Under the pieces are notes generated by a model that was not told the DNA's origin, made no database searches, and was given only the letters and a program-made list of their open reading frames with translations. Shown piece by piece: positions 19,084-29,336 of a stretch of DNA of 38,723 bases. The DNA lies in NCBI GenBank assembly GCA_013812695.1, contig JACCSZ010000219.1, positions 1 through 38,723 on the forward strand, read 5' to 3'. The translations under genes were made by a program, and so were the position numbers. The stretch is from Gemmatimonadales bacterium. GTDB lineage: Bacteria > Gemmatimonadota > Gemmatimonadetes > Gemmatimonadales > GWC2-71-9. Numbering within the stretch: position 1 is the first letter of the stretch; every line of letters starts with the position of its first letter.

Positions 19084-20325
19084 TCACCGGTGCGTCATTT
19101 CTTGGTGCTCGGGTCTCGCCATGTCGGTCTCCGTTTCCAGCACGCCGTAGCGCCCCATCCGATGCAGCGCCGCGCCGGCGCTGACGCGCACGCCGAGCGC
19201 GAGCGACCAGATGTGGTTCCGGCCATACAGGCTCGTCACGTCGAAGAGTCCCCCGCCCACCTTGGCGATCCGGGCATATCCAACTTGCACCAGGGGCCGG
19301 ATCTCGAACGCCGGCCGCCGGATCGCGGTGACTTCGTACCCAGCCGTGTGCGTCGTCCATCGTGACACCCCGATGATCGAATTCTCGAGGTGTGGCCGGA
19401 GCGAGCGGAAGCGGGCGACCCGTTCCTCCTCGGGCCGCTCGGTCCGTTCGAAGCGGTACTGGAGACGATGCGGGCGCCTGGTCCATGCACCTTCGAGGAG
19501 CGCGCTGCGAAACACGAAGAAGCCGCTGGCTTCCGACGTCCGGGCCCACTCCAGCATGAGGTAGACCGGGTCCTTGCCCAGCGGGCGGTCCCAGCGGGCG
19601 GCCACGCTCCACTTGCCCTGGGCGGGGCCCGCGCCCGGCCGATGCTCGGGCGAGTGGACGTGCGCGTGCGATGCCTGCACGGTCAGGCCGCGTATCAGCG
19701 TTCCGGAGACGCGCACGCTTCGGGAGTCCCCGAACCTCCCCCCGATCCTCGGCCACTGCCCCGGACGTTCCGGCTCGTCGCCGTTGAATACCCCCGCCTC
19801 GACGGTCACCGGCCCCGTGCGGAAGGCCGCGATCGCCACCGCGCGCTCGAGGATCTGGGCGAGGTGGTGATTGACGGGGTATCCCAGAAACGGCCGTACC
19901 ATGGGATCGTCGGTACCGAACGGAGCAAAGCCCTTGCCGGCGCTGAGCGACACGCGTGCGACGCCGTCGTGCCTTCCGAGCACATCGTCTGCGCTGAGCA
20001 TCAACTCGTGCAGGTAGGTGTGCGGATGGCGCCGGTCGACGAACCCTTCGCCCCAGTCGCCCGGCGTCAGCTCGCCCCCAGGGATCGTGGCGCCTTCGAG
20101 ATTGAGGACGCCCGTGAGGCGGAGCCGGCCCGGGCCGCGCGCGTGCAGGTGGAGGATGGGCTGGACGACTCGTACCTCACCCAGCGCGCCGCCCCCCGGC
20201 ACCGGCTCGGACCGCTCGAACGCCAGCACCGCATGTGCTCCCACGCGGACCGACGCGGGCTCCCCCTGGGCGGACGTACCTACAGGAGCCGACGCCATCA
20301 GGGCGGCCAGTGCGGTCCGGGCCAT
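19084..20325 (-). CDS. Predicted outer-membrane beta-barrel protein
   Basis: This is a 413-residue exported protein that I do not recognise. A signal peptide (MARTALAALMASAPVGTSAQ) is followed by alternating polar/apolar strands ending in aromatic residues, as in outer-membrane barrels, for example VSLSAGKGFAPFGTDDP, VTVEAGVFNGD and WSLALGVRVSAGAAL. It contains no cofactor motif. The C-terminal region is hydrophilic, without the usual terminal Phe. The ATG at 20325 lies 11 bases after the sdhB stop and the gene ends against the LVIVD lipoprotein gene, so all three look like one unit. A porin-like role is an inference from the strand pattern only. Confidence 0.65.
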   Translation of the reverse strand: MARTALAALMASAPVGTSAQGEPASVRVGAHAVLAFERSEPVPGGGALGEVRVVQPILHLHARGPGRLRLTGVLNLEGATIPGGELTPGDWGEGFVDRRHPHTYLHELMLSADDVLGRHDGVARVSLSAGKGFAPFGTDDPMVRPFLGYPVNHHLAQILERAVAIAAFRTGPVTVEAGVFNGDEPERPGQWPRIGGRFGDSRSVRVSGTLIRGLTVQASHAHVHSPEHRPGAGPAQGKWSVAARWDRPLGKDPVYLMLEWARTSEASGFFVFRSALLEGAWTRRPHRLQYRFERTERPEEERVARFRSLRPHLENSIIGVSRWTTHTAGYEVTAIRRPAFEIRPLVQVGYARIAKVGGGLFDVTSLYGRNHIWSLALGVRVSAGAALHRMGRYGVLETETDMARPEHQEMTHR

Positions 20326-20336
20326 GCCGGGACTCG

Positions 20337-21103
20337 TCAGTCGGACTCTGACACCACCGCGCGCACGGGCGCCACCGCGGCCCGGAGGTAATCCCGATTC
20401 ATCCGGGTGATGGTATCGATGCTGATCAGTTTGGGACACGCTTCCTGGCATTCGCCGTACAGCGTGCAGCCCCCGAACCCCTCGATATCCATCTGCTCCA
20501 CCATGCGCCGCGCCCGCAGCCCCCGCTCGGGTTGGCCCTGCGGCAGCAGGCCGAGGTGCGTGATCTTGGCCGCCGTGAAGAGCGAGGCCGAGCCGTTGGG
20601 ACAGGCGGCCACGCAGGCCCCGCAGCCGATGCACTGCGCCGCGTCCATGGCGGTATCCACCTCGTCCTTCGCGATCAGCGTCGCGTTGCCGTCGATCGCG
20701 CTGCCCGTCGGCGCGCTGATGTAGCCGCCGGCCGCGATAATCCGGTCGAACGCCTCGCGGCTCACGACCAGGTCCCGCAGGATGGGGAAGGCGCGGGAGC
20801 GCCAGGGCTCGACGGAGATTTCGCGGCCGTCCGCAAAGCTCCGCATGTGGAGCTGGCAAGTGGCGGTACCCTTGTTCGGACCGTGCGCCACACCGTTGAT
20901 CATCAGGCTGCACGAGCCGCAGATGCCCTCCCGGCAGTCGTGGTCGAAGGCGATCGGCACCTCCCCGGCCGCCATCAGGCGCTCGTTCACCACATCGAGC
21001 ATCTCCAGGAACGACGCGTCCGGGCTGATGTCGTTGGCCTCGTAGCGCACCATGCCGCCGGGGGCGCTGGGCCCCGCCTGACGCCAGACCTGGAGCGTGA
21101 CGT

Positions 21104-21107
<4 letters not shown>
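20337..21107 (-). CDS. sdhB: Succinate dehydrogenase / fumarate reductase iron-sulfur subunit
   Basis: This is a 256-residue electron-transfer subunit of complex II. [2Fe-2S] ligands are C58, C63, C66 and C84. The ferredoxin-like part has C159-C162-C165-C169 ([13 protein letters not shown]) and C214-C220-C224 ([13 protein letters not shown]), carrying the [4Fe-4S] and [3Fe-4S] clusters. The start is GTG at 21107, overlapping the sdhA stop as GTGA; no ATG fits the family N-terminus (VTLQVWRQ). The sequence resembles the SdhB/FrdB type paired with a single b558 anchor rather than the E. coli SdhB type. Confidence 0.95.
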
Positions 21108-23017
<1,910 letters not shown>

Positions 23018-23042
23018 GCCGCTCTCCAGTGCTCAGGCAGCC

Positions 23043-23110
23043 TGTCAACTTGAGCGAAGCGAAGGAGCCATGGACCGAAGCATGCCCCCTTCGCTGCGCT
23101 CAGGGTGACA
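23043..23110. repeat. REP-like inverted repeat between sdhC and sdhA (copy 1)
   Basis: Arms at 23043-23065 and 23088-23110 match as inverted copies at 20 of 23 positions. The core is TGAGCGAAGCGAAGG with CCTTCGCTGCGCTCA opposite. The same core recurs at 24782-24880, so this is a repeat family. It lies inside the sdh operon, and in RNA would form a hairpin between sdhC and sdhA. Confidence 0.75.
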
Positions 23111-23141
23111 ACGCGGGGAAGGCCGACGAAGCGCCCGCCGC

Positions 23142-23801
23142 TCACCGAATCACCCCCGCGTACACCGCCAGGGGAATCACCGTGAATCCCGCCCACACGA
23201 TCAGGGAGAGCGCCACCGCCAATTGCCGCCGGAGGGGGCGCGGCGACGGCTGGCTCACGCCGAGACTCCGTCCGCTGCTCCAGAGCCCGTGGTACAGGTG
23301 GAGGCCCACCGCCACCAGCGCGAGCTCGTAGAATGCTACCACGAGCAGGTTCGCGAACCCCGCCACCACGTTGTGGTAGGGGTCGCCCTCGACGAACGAG
23401 GTGTGGACAATACCGACCGTGAAATGGAGGACGTGGTACACGATGAACACCAGAATCAACACGCCGCCCCACCGGATCGAGCGTGACGCCAGGGTCGACA
23501 CCTGCGGCCGGCGCCCTCCGGCATACCCCACGGGCCGTGCCACCTGACTGCGCCGGGTGAGCTGTACCGCCGCCACGATGTGGACGACCACGGCCGCGAG
23601 GAGGGCCAGCCGGGCGACCCATAATGCTCCGCCCGTCCCGTGCAGGAGCCGGCTGTACAAGTTGATCTTCTCCGGGCCCTGAAAGACGAGCAGGTTGGCG
23701 AGCACGTGGGTGACCAGGTACGCGACCAGGAGCAGCCCGCTCACGGCCATGACCGCTTTCTTCCCGACCGAAGACTTCCAGAGCGCCTGCACCCGGTTCA
23801 T
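23142..23801 (-). CDS. sdhC: Succinate dehydrogenase cytochrome b558 membrane anchor
   Basis: This is a 219-residue integral membrane subunit with about five helices. It carries VTHVLANLLVFQGPEKIN, VVHIVAAVQLTRRSQVARP, VYHVLHFTVGIVHTSF and GLHLYHGLWSSGRSLG. The four helix-borne histidines in TH, VVHI, HVLH and LHLYHG are the expected ligands of two b haems in the single-anchor (b558) type. No sdhD is present or needed. The ATG at 23801 is 13 bases after the mdh stop. Quinone is likely menaquinone in this type, an inference. Confidence 0.94.
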   Translation of the reverse strand: MNRVQALWKSSVGKKAVMAVSGLLLVAYLVTHVLANLLVFQGPEKINLYSRLLHGTGGALWVARLALLAAVVVHIVAAVQLTRRSQVARPVGYAGGRRPQVSTLASRSIRWGGVLILVFIVYHVLHFTVGIVHTSFVEGDPYHNVVAGFANLLVVAFYELALVAVGLHLYHGLWSSGRSLGVSQPSPRPLRRQLAVALSLIVWAGFTVIPLAVYAGVIR

Positions 23802-23814
23802 GGATACTCCCCGA

Positions 23815-24747
23815 TCAGCCGGCGTCGACGACGGCCTGGGTTGCCCGCACCGCCTCGGCCGACTGCGCCAGCTCGGCCCGCTCGGCATCCGTGAGCTCGA
23901 TCTCGACGATCCGCTCCAGACCCGTCCGCCCGAGCTTGCACGGCACCCCGCAGAACACGTCGCGGAGGCCGAACTCTCCTTGTAACCACGCCGAGCACGG
24001 AAGGATCCGGCGTTTGTCGAGCGCGATCGCCTCGACCATCTGCACCGCCGCGGCGCTGGGGGCGTAGTACGCCGAGCCCGTCTTGAGATACGACACGATC
24101 TCGGCGCCGCCGTTGCGGGTTCGGTCGAGAATGGCGTCGAGCCGGTCGCGTGCGAGGAGCTGGCTCACCGGGATCCCCGAGACCGTCGTGTAGGACACCA
24201 ATGGAACCATGGTGTCACCGTGGCCGCCGAGCACCATCGCCTGGATGTCGTCGACCGACACGGCCATGGCCTCGGCGAGGAACATCCGGTAGCGTGCGGT
24301 GTCGAGGACCCCGGCCATGCCGATAACCCGCTCGCGCGGAAACCCGCTTGCCTTCATGGCCACGTAGCACATGACGTCGAGCGGGTTGGATACCACGATG
24401 ATGATCGAGGCCGGGGCTACGCGCGCGATCTCCTTCGCCACCGAGCGGACGATCCCGGCGTTCGTCTTCACCAGGTCGTCGCGGCTCATCCCGGGCTTCC
24501 GCGCGATGCCCGCGGTCACGAGGAACAGCTCGGCGCCGGCGGCCTCGTCGTAGCCGTTCGTGCCGACGATGCGGGTGTCGAACCCCTCGATCGGGCCGGA
24601 CTGCCACTGGTCGAGGGCCTTGCCCTGCGGCACGCCTTCGACCACGTCGATCATCACGACGGTACGGGCCAGACTCTTCTCGGCCAGCCGTTGTGCCGCG
24701 GTCGCGCCCACGTTTCCGGCCCCGACGACGGCCACTTTTCCCAGCAT
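23815..24747 (-). CDS. mdh: Malate dehydrogenase (NAD, LDH-like type)
   Basis: This is a 310-residue enzyme interconverting malate and oxaloacetate. The Rossmann motif is GAGNVGAT (9-16), with D34 indicating NAD preference. Substrate arginines are R83, R89 and R153. N121 lies in VVSNPLDV, and the catalytic pair is D150 and H176 ([10 protein letters not shown]). R83 rather than Gln in the [12 protein letters not shown] loop favours malate over lactate. It is first in mdh-sdhCAB, so the two successive TCA steps from succinate (via fumarate) and malate are co-expressed; fumarase is not here. Confidence 0.96.
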   Translation of the reverse strand: MLGKVAVVGAGNVGATAAQRLAEKSLARTVVMIDVVEGVPQGKALDQWQSGPIEGFDTRIVGTNGYDEAAGAELFLVTAGIARKPGMSRDDLVKTNAGIVRSVAKEIARVAPASIIIVVSNPLDVMCYVAMKASGFPRERVIGMAGVLDTARYRMFLAEAMAVSVDDIQAMVLGGHGDTMVPLVSYTTVSGIPVSQLLARDRLDAILDRTRNGGAEIVSYLKTGSAYYAPSAAAVQMVEAIALDKRRILPCSAWLQGEFGLRDVFCGVPCKLGRTGLERIVEIELTDAERAELAQSAEAVRATQAVVDAG

Positions 24748-24781
24748 GCGCGATCGCTTTCGTGTGGGGGGGACGCGGCTC

Positions 24782-24880
24782 GTCATCGTGAGCGGAGCGA
24801 AGGATCGGCTCGGGCATGCGAGTGAGGGTCGAGGCTCACTCGTACCACCCACCCGATCCTTCGCTTGCGCTCAGGATGAC
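24782..24880. repeat. REP-like nested inverted repeat between trmL and mdh (copy 2)
   Basis: The outer arms (24782-24808 and 24853-24880) share the CGAAGGATCGG / CCGATCCTTCG core and match with two mismatches and one extra base. Inside lies a perfect 8-bp hairpin, CGAGTGAG (24819-24826) with CTCACTCG (24835-24842). The outer arms belong to the same family as 23043-23110. The element takes up most of the 159-base gap upstream of mdh, leaving little room for a promoter on the downstream side. Confidence 0.75.
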
Positions 24881-24906
24881 GCTCCGGAACCGAAGAATCT
24901 ACCGGC

Positions 24907-25389
24907 TCACTGCGCTGCCTCCAACCCTGCCGGTAGCGCCACGCCGAGCTGCCGGAGCCCCTCGTACAGCACGACGCTCACCGCGTTGGCGAGGTTGAGG
25001 CTGCGCACCTCACCAGGCATTGGAATCCGGAAGCAGCGCTCGGGATGCTTCTCGAGAATCCGCGTGGGCATGCCCTCCGTTTCGCTCCCGAACACCAGCA
25101 CTCCGCGCTCCCGGAACCGCGCGTCCCGATAGTCGTTGCCCGCGTTCGCCGAGAAGTACAGGCAGCGGTCACGGCTGATGGCGTCGCGGAATTCGAACCA
25201 GTCCGGGTGCACCCAGAGGTCCACCTTGTCCCAGTAGTCGAGCCCCGCGCGCTTCACCTCTCGCGCGTCGAGTGAGAAGCCCAGCGGCTCGATCAGGTGC
25301 AGCGGCGTGTCGGTGGCCGCGCACAGGCGGGCGATGTTGCCGGTGTTCGGCGGGATCTGCGGTTGGATCAGCGCGACGTGGAGGCCCAT
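24907..25389 (-). CDS. trmL: tRNA (cytidine/uridine-34-2'-O)-methyltransferase, SPOUT family
   Basis: This is a 160-residue SPOUT methyltransferase that 2'-O-methylates the wobble base of tRNA-Leu isoacceptors. The family strings NTGNIARLCA, LHLIEPLGFSLD, AGLDYWDKV, FGSETEGMPTRIL and SLNLANAVSVVLYE are all present, including the knot that binds SAM. Length matches E. coli TrmL (157). The ATG at 25389 shares its A with the moaA stop codon (TGATG), so translation is likely coupled to moaA although the two pathways are unrelated. Confidence 0.94.
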   Translation of the reverse strand: MGLHVALIQPQIPPNTGNIARLCAATDTPLHLIEPLGFSLDAREVKRAGLDYWDKVDLWVHPDWFEFRDAISRDRCLYFSANAGNDYRDARFRERGVLVFGSETEGMPTRILEKHPERCFRIPMPGEVRSLNLANAVSVVLYEGLRQLGVALPAGLEAAQ

Positions 25390-26408
25390 CACCCGCCGCG
25401 CGTGTGCATCTCGCGCCGCGGATCCGCGCGCAGGCTGTCGATCTGGTGGAGGATGCCACGGTCGGGAAGCGCCGCCCGGACCTCGGCGCCGCGATCGGTA
25501 CGCGAGCTCCAGGTGTCCCGGATGCGGCCGGCGATCTCCTCGTCCGAGGCGCCGGTGCGGAGCAGCTCGCGGAGGTCGAGCCCGCGCTCACCGTACAGAC
25601 ACAGCAGAAATGTGCCGTCCGCGGTGAGGCGCGCTCGGTCGCAGGTGCGGCAGAACGGCGCCGTGGTCGAAGCGATCACGCCGAACGTGCTGCCGTCGGC
25701 CAGACGAAATCGCTCGGCGGGCGCCCAGCCGCTCTGGTGCAACTCCGTCACCGGGCCGTGCTCGGCGGCAATGCTCGCAAGGATTTCCTGCTGCGAGACC
25801 ACCTTGCGCTGATCCCAGTCCGTCGCGCCACCCACGTCCATGTACTCGATGAACCGGACTTCCAGTCCCCTGTCCCGTGCAAAGGTGAGCAGGTCGAGAA
25901 CCTCATCATCGTTGTAGCCGCGGATGACCACGGTGTTGAGCTTGACCGAGTCGAATCCCGCGGCGGTGGCGGCGTGAATTCCCGCGAGCACTTCCGCGTG
26001 CCGCGCGCTGCGCGCGAACGCCACCATCCGCTCAGGCTGGAGCGTGTCGATGCTCACCGTCACCCGCCGGAGCCCCGCCTCGCGCAGCGCCTGCGCCGAG
26101 CGTGCGAGGAGAATGCCGTTGGTGGTGAGGGCGAGGTCACGGACGGCCTCGTGCCGGCGCAGCAGCCGGACCAGGGTCGGCAGGGCGTGCCGCAGCAACG
26201 GCTCGCCGCCGGTCAGCCGGATCTTGCGCACTCCGAGGCCGACGAAGATCCCCGCCAGTCGATCGATTTCCTCGAACGTCAGGATCGATTCCCGTGGCAG
26301 CCACACGTACTCCGCCTCCGGCATGCAATACCGGCAGCGCATGTTGCAGCGATCGGTGACCGAGATCCGCAGATTTCGGAGCGGGCGGCCGAGGACGTCG
26401 ACGGTCAT
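25389..26408 (-). CDS. moaA: GTP 3',8-cyclase (molybdenum cofactor synthesis)
   Basis: This is a 339-residue radical-SAM enzyme that starts molybdopterin synthesis by cyclising GTP. The SAM cluster ligands are C21, C25 and C28 (CNMRCRYC). The second, substrate-binding cluster uses C253, C256 and C270 (FCRTCDRARLT). LTGGEPLLR (65-73) is the SAM-binding segment. The C-terminal Gly-Gly needed for activity is present (MHTRGG). The gene overlaps moaE by four bases (ATGA) and trmL by one. The partner moaC is not in this cluster. Confidence 0.96.
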   Translation of the reverse strand: MTVDVLGRPLRNLRISVTDRCNMRCRYCMPEAEYVWLPRESILTFEEIDRLAGIFVGLGVRKIRLTGGEPLLRHALPTLVRLLRRHEAVRDLALTTNGILLARSAQALREAGLRRVTVSIDTLQPERMVAFARSARHAEVLAGIHAATAAGFDSVKLNTVVIRGYNDDEVLDLLTFARDRGLEVRFIEYMDVGGATDWDQRKVVSQQEILASIAAEHGPVTELHQSGWAPAERFRLADGSTFGVIASTTAPFCRTCDRARLTADGTFLLCLYGERGLDLRELLRTGASDEEIAGRIRDTWSSRTDRGAEVRAALPDRGILHQIDSLRADPRREMHTRGG

Positions 26409-26833
26409 TGCACGTGCTGCAGCGTGGCCGTGGGATCGACCCAGGCCACGGTGCCGTCGGCGTAGAACTCACGCTTCCAGACCGGTACGCGCCGCTTGAC
26501 CTCCTCGATGACGTACCGGCAGGCCGCGAACGCCTCCTCGCGGTGAGCGGAGGCGGCCACTACCGCCACCGCGGTGTCGCCGATCGCGAGCGAGCCGACC
26601 CGGTGCCGCAGTGCGACCGCCACGTTCCAGCGCGACTCCGCTTCGGCGGCGATGCGGCCGCATTCAGCTTCAGCCATCGGACCGTACGCCGAATAGTCGA
26701 GCCGGAGCACGGCGCGCCCGCTGTGATGGTTCCTCACCTGACCCAGAAACGAAGCCACTCCGCCGCGGTCGGGCGCGGCTGCGGCCGCCAGCAGCGCGGC
26801 GAGATCGATGGGCCGGTGGGTCAGGAACCCCAC
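26405..26833 (-). CDS. moaE: Molybdopterin synthase catalytic subunit
   Basis: This is a 142-residue large subunit that transfers sulfur from thiocarboxylated MoaD to precursor Z. Family strings include GGVASFLGQVRNH, LDYSAYGPMAE, RVGSLAIGD, AAFAACRYVIEEVK-like helix residues and PVWKREFYADG with the catalytic lysines. The best start is GTG at 26833, two bases after the moaD stop; no ATG exists near it and GFLTHRPIDL is the expected N-terminus. Confidence 0.93.
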   Translation of the reverse strand: MGFLTHRPIDLAALLAAAAAPDRGGVASFLGQVRNHHSGRAVLRLDYSAYGPMAEAECGRIAAEAESRWNVAVALRHRVGSLAIGDTAVAVVAASAHREEAFAACRYVIEEVKRRVPVWKREFYADGTVAWVDPTATLQHVQ

Positions 26834-26835
26834 GA

Positions 26836-27117
26836 CTACCCGCCCGCGAGCGGAGGAAGGATGGCAATCTCGTCGCCATGGACGACCGGCTCTTCCCGGT
26901 CGGCATGAGCGAGGTTGCGAGCGCACAGCGGCTTGGCGGGCAGCTGGTCCCCGCCCGGGAGGCGCCGGAGCTGATCGAGCACGGTACCGATCGAGGCCGG
27001 CGCCGAGAGCGTCAGCTCCCTGCGCTCGAAGCCCAGACGCTCCGCGTAACTCGCGAAGAGCAGCACGTGCACCGTGACGGTGGATGGGGCGGCGACAGGC
27101 ATGACGGAAGTTACCAT
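26836..27117 (-). CDS. moaD: Molybdopterin synthase sulfur carrier subunit
   Basis: This is a 93-residue ubiquitin-like sulfur carrier. The family features are VTVHVLLFASYAERLG at the N-terminus and the C-terminal DEIAILPPLAGG, whose terminal Gly-Gly is adenylated and thiocarboxylated. An ATG at 27102 would give 88 residues and is nearly as good a start. It is the first gene of the moaDEA-trmL run. A strong hairpin lies just upstream (27122-27158). Confidence 0.92.
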   Translation of the reverse strand: MVTSVMPVAAPSTVTVHVLLFASYAERLGFERRELTLSAPASIGTVLDQLRRLPGGDQLPAKPLCARNLAHADREEPVVHGDEIAILPPLAGG

Positions 27118-27121
27118 GAAA

Positions 27122-27158
27122 CCGGGCCGCGCCGCGATACGCTCGCGAGGCGGCCCGG
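27122..27158 (-). terminator. Compound GC hairpin between HU gene and moaD
   Basis: CCGGGCCGC (27122-27130) and GCGGCCCGG (27150-27158) form a perfect 9-bp stem. A second 5-bp stem (27133-27137 with 27143-27147) lies inside its loop. On the minus strand it is followed by only TTTC before the moaD ATG at 27117. It may terminate the HU transcript or limit read-through into moa. The short T run makes the call uncertain, and it could instead act as a leader structure of moaD. Confidence 0.45.
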
Positions 27159-27190
27159 CGCTGCGATGGATGCCGTTGTGTGCTGCGGGG

Positions 27191-27520
27191 TCAGAGTCCC
27201 TGGACGGGCTCCGCCTCGGGCTGACCTTCGTCGGCGACGAGGGCCCGCAACTCCTTGCTGGGCTTGAACACTGGGACCGGGCGGGCGGCCACTTCCACCG
27301 GATCGCCGGTGCGCGGATTCCGCGCCATGCGCGTTTTCCGCCTGCGAATCTTGAACGTGCCGAAGCCGCGAACCTCGATGTTATGCTGCTCCTTGAGTGC
27401 GTCCTTCACCGCCTCGAGGAACGCATCCACGACGCGAGCGCAATCCTTCTTGGAGATCATCGGACCAGCGGTCTTGGCAATCGACGCGGTTACCTGTTCG
27501 ACGAGATCGGCCTTGGTCAT
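27191..27520 (-). CDS. HU/IHF-family DNA-binding protein
   Basis: This is a 109-residue nucleoid protein. The N-terminal MTKADLVEQV and the helical half through FLEAVKDALKEQ are followed by IEVRGFGTFKIRRRKTRMARNPRTGDPVEV, where RNPRTG is the DNA-intercalating arm with its conserved proline. PVFKPSKELRALV completes the fold. The last 15 or so residues are an acidic tail not usual in the 90-residue HU. Which of HU or IHF-alpha/beta it is cannot be decided from sequence alone. It begins 63 bases after the carA stop. Confidence 0.92.
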   Translation of the reverse strand: MTKADLVEQVTASIAKTAGPMISKKDCARVVDAFLEAVKDALKEQHNIEVRGFGTFKIRRRKTRMARNPRTGDPVEVAARPVPVFKPSKELRALVADEGQPEAEPVQGL

Positions 27521-27583
27521 GCGTCCCCCAGACAGGTTACGGGCAGCGGAGCGGACGGGCCTCCTAACGCCGATTCTATGAGC

Positions 27584-28714
27584 TTAAGTGTTGTCTGTCA
27601 AGGGGTTGGCGTTCGCGGCGAGGGCGCCTCGGCCAATCGACGCCATGAATTCGGCGAAGTGGGGAAAGGCGTCGTGGGGGCCGGGCGCAGCCTCCGGGTG
27701 ATACTGCACGGCGAACAACGGCAGCTCCCTGTGCCGAACGCCTTCGATCGTACCGTCGTTCAGGTTGAGGTGGGTCACCTCGAGCGCGGGCGCGCCCGGA
27801 ACGCCGTCCACGTCGCCAACCACCGCGAAACCATGGTTTTGCGTGGTGATGAGCACGTGTCCCGCGCGGACGTCTCGCACGGGATGATTTCCGCCCCGAT
27901 GGCCATAGGACAGCTTGGCGGTAGCGCCCCCGAACGCGAGACCCACGAGCTGGTGGCCCAGGCAGATGCCGAAGGTCGGGAGGCCGCCCTCCGCCAGCTC
28001 GCGGACGTTCGCCAGGGCGTACTCGACGGCCACCGGATCGCCGGGCCCGTTCGAAAGGAAGAGCCCATCAGGGTTTAGCCTGCGCACCATCGCGGACGGA
28101 AACTCCGCGGGCACTACGGTCACGCGGCAACCGGCCTGGACCAGCATGCGGACGATGTTTCGCTTGATGCCGTAGTCGTACGCCACGACGTGGGGCCCGC
28201 GGCCCTCGCTGTACGGCTCGCGAATGGTGGCGCGGGAGGCTAGGTCGAGCCCGTCCATCGACGGCGACGCGAGCAGTCGCGCCGTCAGCTCGTCGCCCGG
28301 CTGGCGCCCCTCGGCGATGACGCCGCGCATCGCGCCGCGCGCGCGCAGGTGGCGAGTGAGCCGACGCGTGTCGATGCCTTCGATGACCGGCACTGCGGCC
28401 TCGGCGAGCCATTCGTCCAGGCTGCCGGTCGCGCGCCAGTTCGAGGGATGGCGGCTCAACTCGCGCACGACTACGCCGGTCACCTGCGGTCGCGCCGACT
28501 CCATGTCCTCCACGTTCACACCGTAGTTGCCGATCATCGGCGCCGTCATCACGACGATCTGGCCGAGGTAGCTCGGATCGGTGAACGTCTCCTGATAGCC
28601 CGTGAGGTTGGTGGTGAAGACCACCTCGCCGAAGACCGGCTCGATCGGGCGCGCGGTGGTCCCCGAGAACCAGGCGCCGTCCTCGAGCAACACGAACGCG
28701 GGGCGATCCGTCAT
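27584..28714 (-). CDS. carA: Carbamoyl-phosphate synthase small (glutaminase) subunit
   Basis: This is a 376-residue glutamine amidotransferase subunit that supplies ammonia to CarB for arginine and pyrimidine synthesis. The triad is C251 (FGICLGHQ), H339 and E341 (QYHPEA). The N-terminal domain holds [14 protein letters not shown] and [19 protein letters not shown] (221-227) precedes the glutaminase core. carB is not adjacent; an HU gene follows. The ATG at 28714 is 25 bases after the secG stop. Confidence 0.97.
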   Translation of the reverse strand: MTDRPAFVLLEDGAWFSGTTARPIEPVFGEVVFTTNLTGYQETFTDPSYLGQIVVMTAPMIGNYGVNVEDMESARPQVTGVVVRELSRHPSNWRATGSLDEWLAEAAVPVIEGIDTRRLTRHLRARGAMRGVIAEGRQPGDELTARLLASPSMDGLDLASRATIREPYSEGRGPHVVAYDYGIKRNIVRMLVQAGCRVTVVPAEFPSAMVRRLNPDGLFLSNGPGDPVAVEYALANVRELAEGGLPTFGICLGHQLVGLAFGGATAKLSYGHRGGNHPVRDVRAGHVLITTQNHGFAVVGDVDGVPGAPALEVTHLNLNDGTIEGVRHRELPLFAVQYHPEAAPGPHDAFPHFAEFMASIGRGALAANANPLTDNT

Positions 28715-28739
28715 CCGGTCACCCCGCGGTCGAGCGGCG

Positions 28740-29177
28740 TCACGGCTTCGGGGTGCTCGCGGGAGGAGGGGCGGTCGACGGTGGCGTAGTCGCGGGCGAT
28801 TTCGCAGCGCCGGATGCGGGAGCGCCGGCGCTCGACGGCGCGGGCGCCGCTGCCGACCCCGCCGGCGGTGTACCGCCCAGCGGCAGCGGGGCGCTGGGCG
28901 CGGTGGCCGGCGTAGTGGCGCGAAGGCGCTCCTGCAGCGAGCTGGAGCCTCCGCCCCGGGGCACGAGCGAAAGCGCCAGGGCGAGCACGAGGAAGATTCC
29001 GCCGCACCACCAGGTGGCCTTGGTCAGCAGAGTGACCGCCTGGCGGCCGCCCAGGACGGTGTCGGTCGTAGCGCCGCCGAGCGAGGCGAGACCGCCACCC
29101 TGGCCGGCTTGCAGCAGCACGACCGCCGAGAGCAGCAGCGCGTCGATGATGAGCAGCGTGAGCAGAAATGCGAACAT
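28740..29177 (-). CDS. secG: Protein-export membrane protein SecG, with Pro/Ala tail
   Basis: This is a 145-residue Sec translocon accessory subunit. Two hydrophobic helices (about residues 3-24 and 55-72) flank the loop [20 protein letters not shown], close to the family GqggGl...G signature. The usual SecG is 75-115 residues. Here a tail of about 60 residues made of Ala, Pro, Ser and Thr extends to the C-terminus and is probably disordered. GGAGGGAG precedes the ATG at 29177 at good spacing. tpiA, often next to secG, lies about 9 kb away here. Confidence 0.9.
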   Translation of the reverse strand: MFAFLLTLLIIDALLLSAVVLLQAGQGGGLASLGGATTDTVLGGRQAVTLLTKATWWCGGIFLVLALALSLVPRGGGSSSLQERLRATTPATAPSAPLPLGGTPPAGSAAAPAPSSAGAPASGAAKSPATTPPSTAPPPASTPKP

Positions 29178-29336
29178 GGACTCCCTCCTGGGCAGCCGGG
29201 AAGTTTACCCGCCGGCGGAGTTCGGGTCAACTCGGGCAGCGCCGGTTGTCCGCGTGCGGGGTGGACCGACATGTTTGGCGGTCAATCGCCCACGTGCACC
29301 TGGCGGGCGCCCATGCTTCGCTTTCCCGAGATCGCC
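29178..29336. promoter_or_regulatory. Divergent spacer between secG and pgm
   Basis: This 159-base spacer separates secG (minus) and pgm (plus) and must hold promoters for both by orientation. The secG ribosome-binding site GGAGGGAG is at its left edge. I see no convincing -35/-10 pair; an ACATGTTT patch near 29270 is the most AT-rich stretch. Confidence 0.4.

Noticed and set aside
28602-29336. Pgm with a long N-terminal extension
   Set aside because: The frame is open upstream, but similarity to Pgm begins exactly at the ATG at 29337, and the upstream part overlaps secG and carA.
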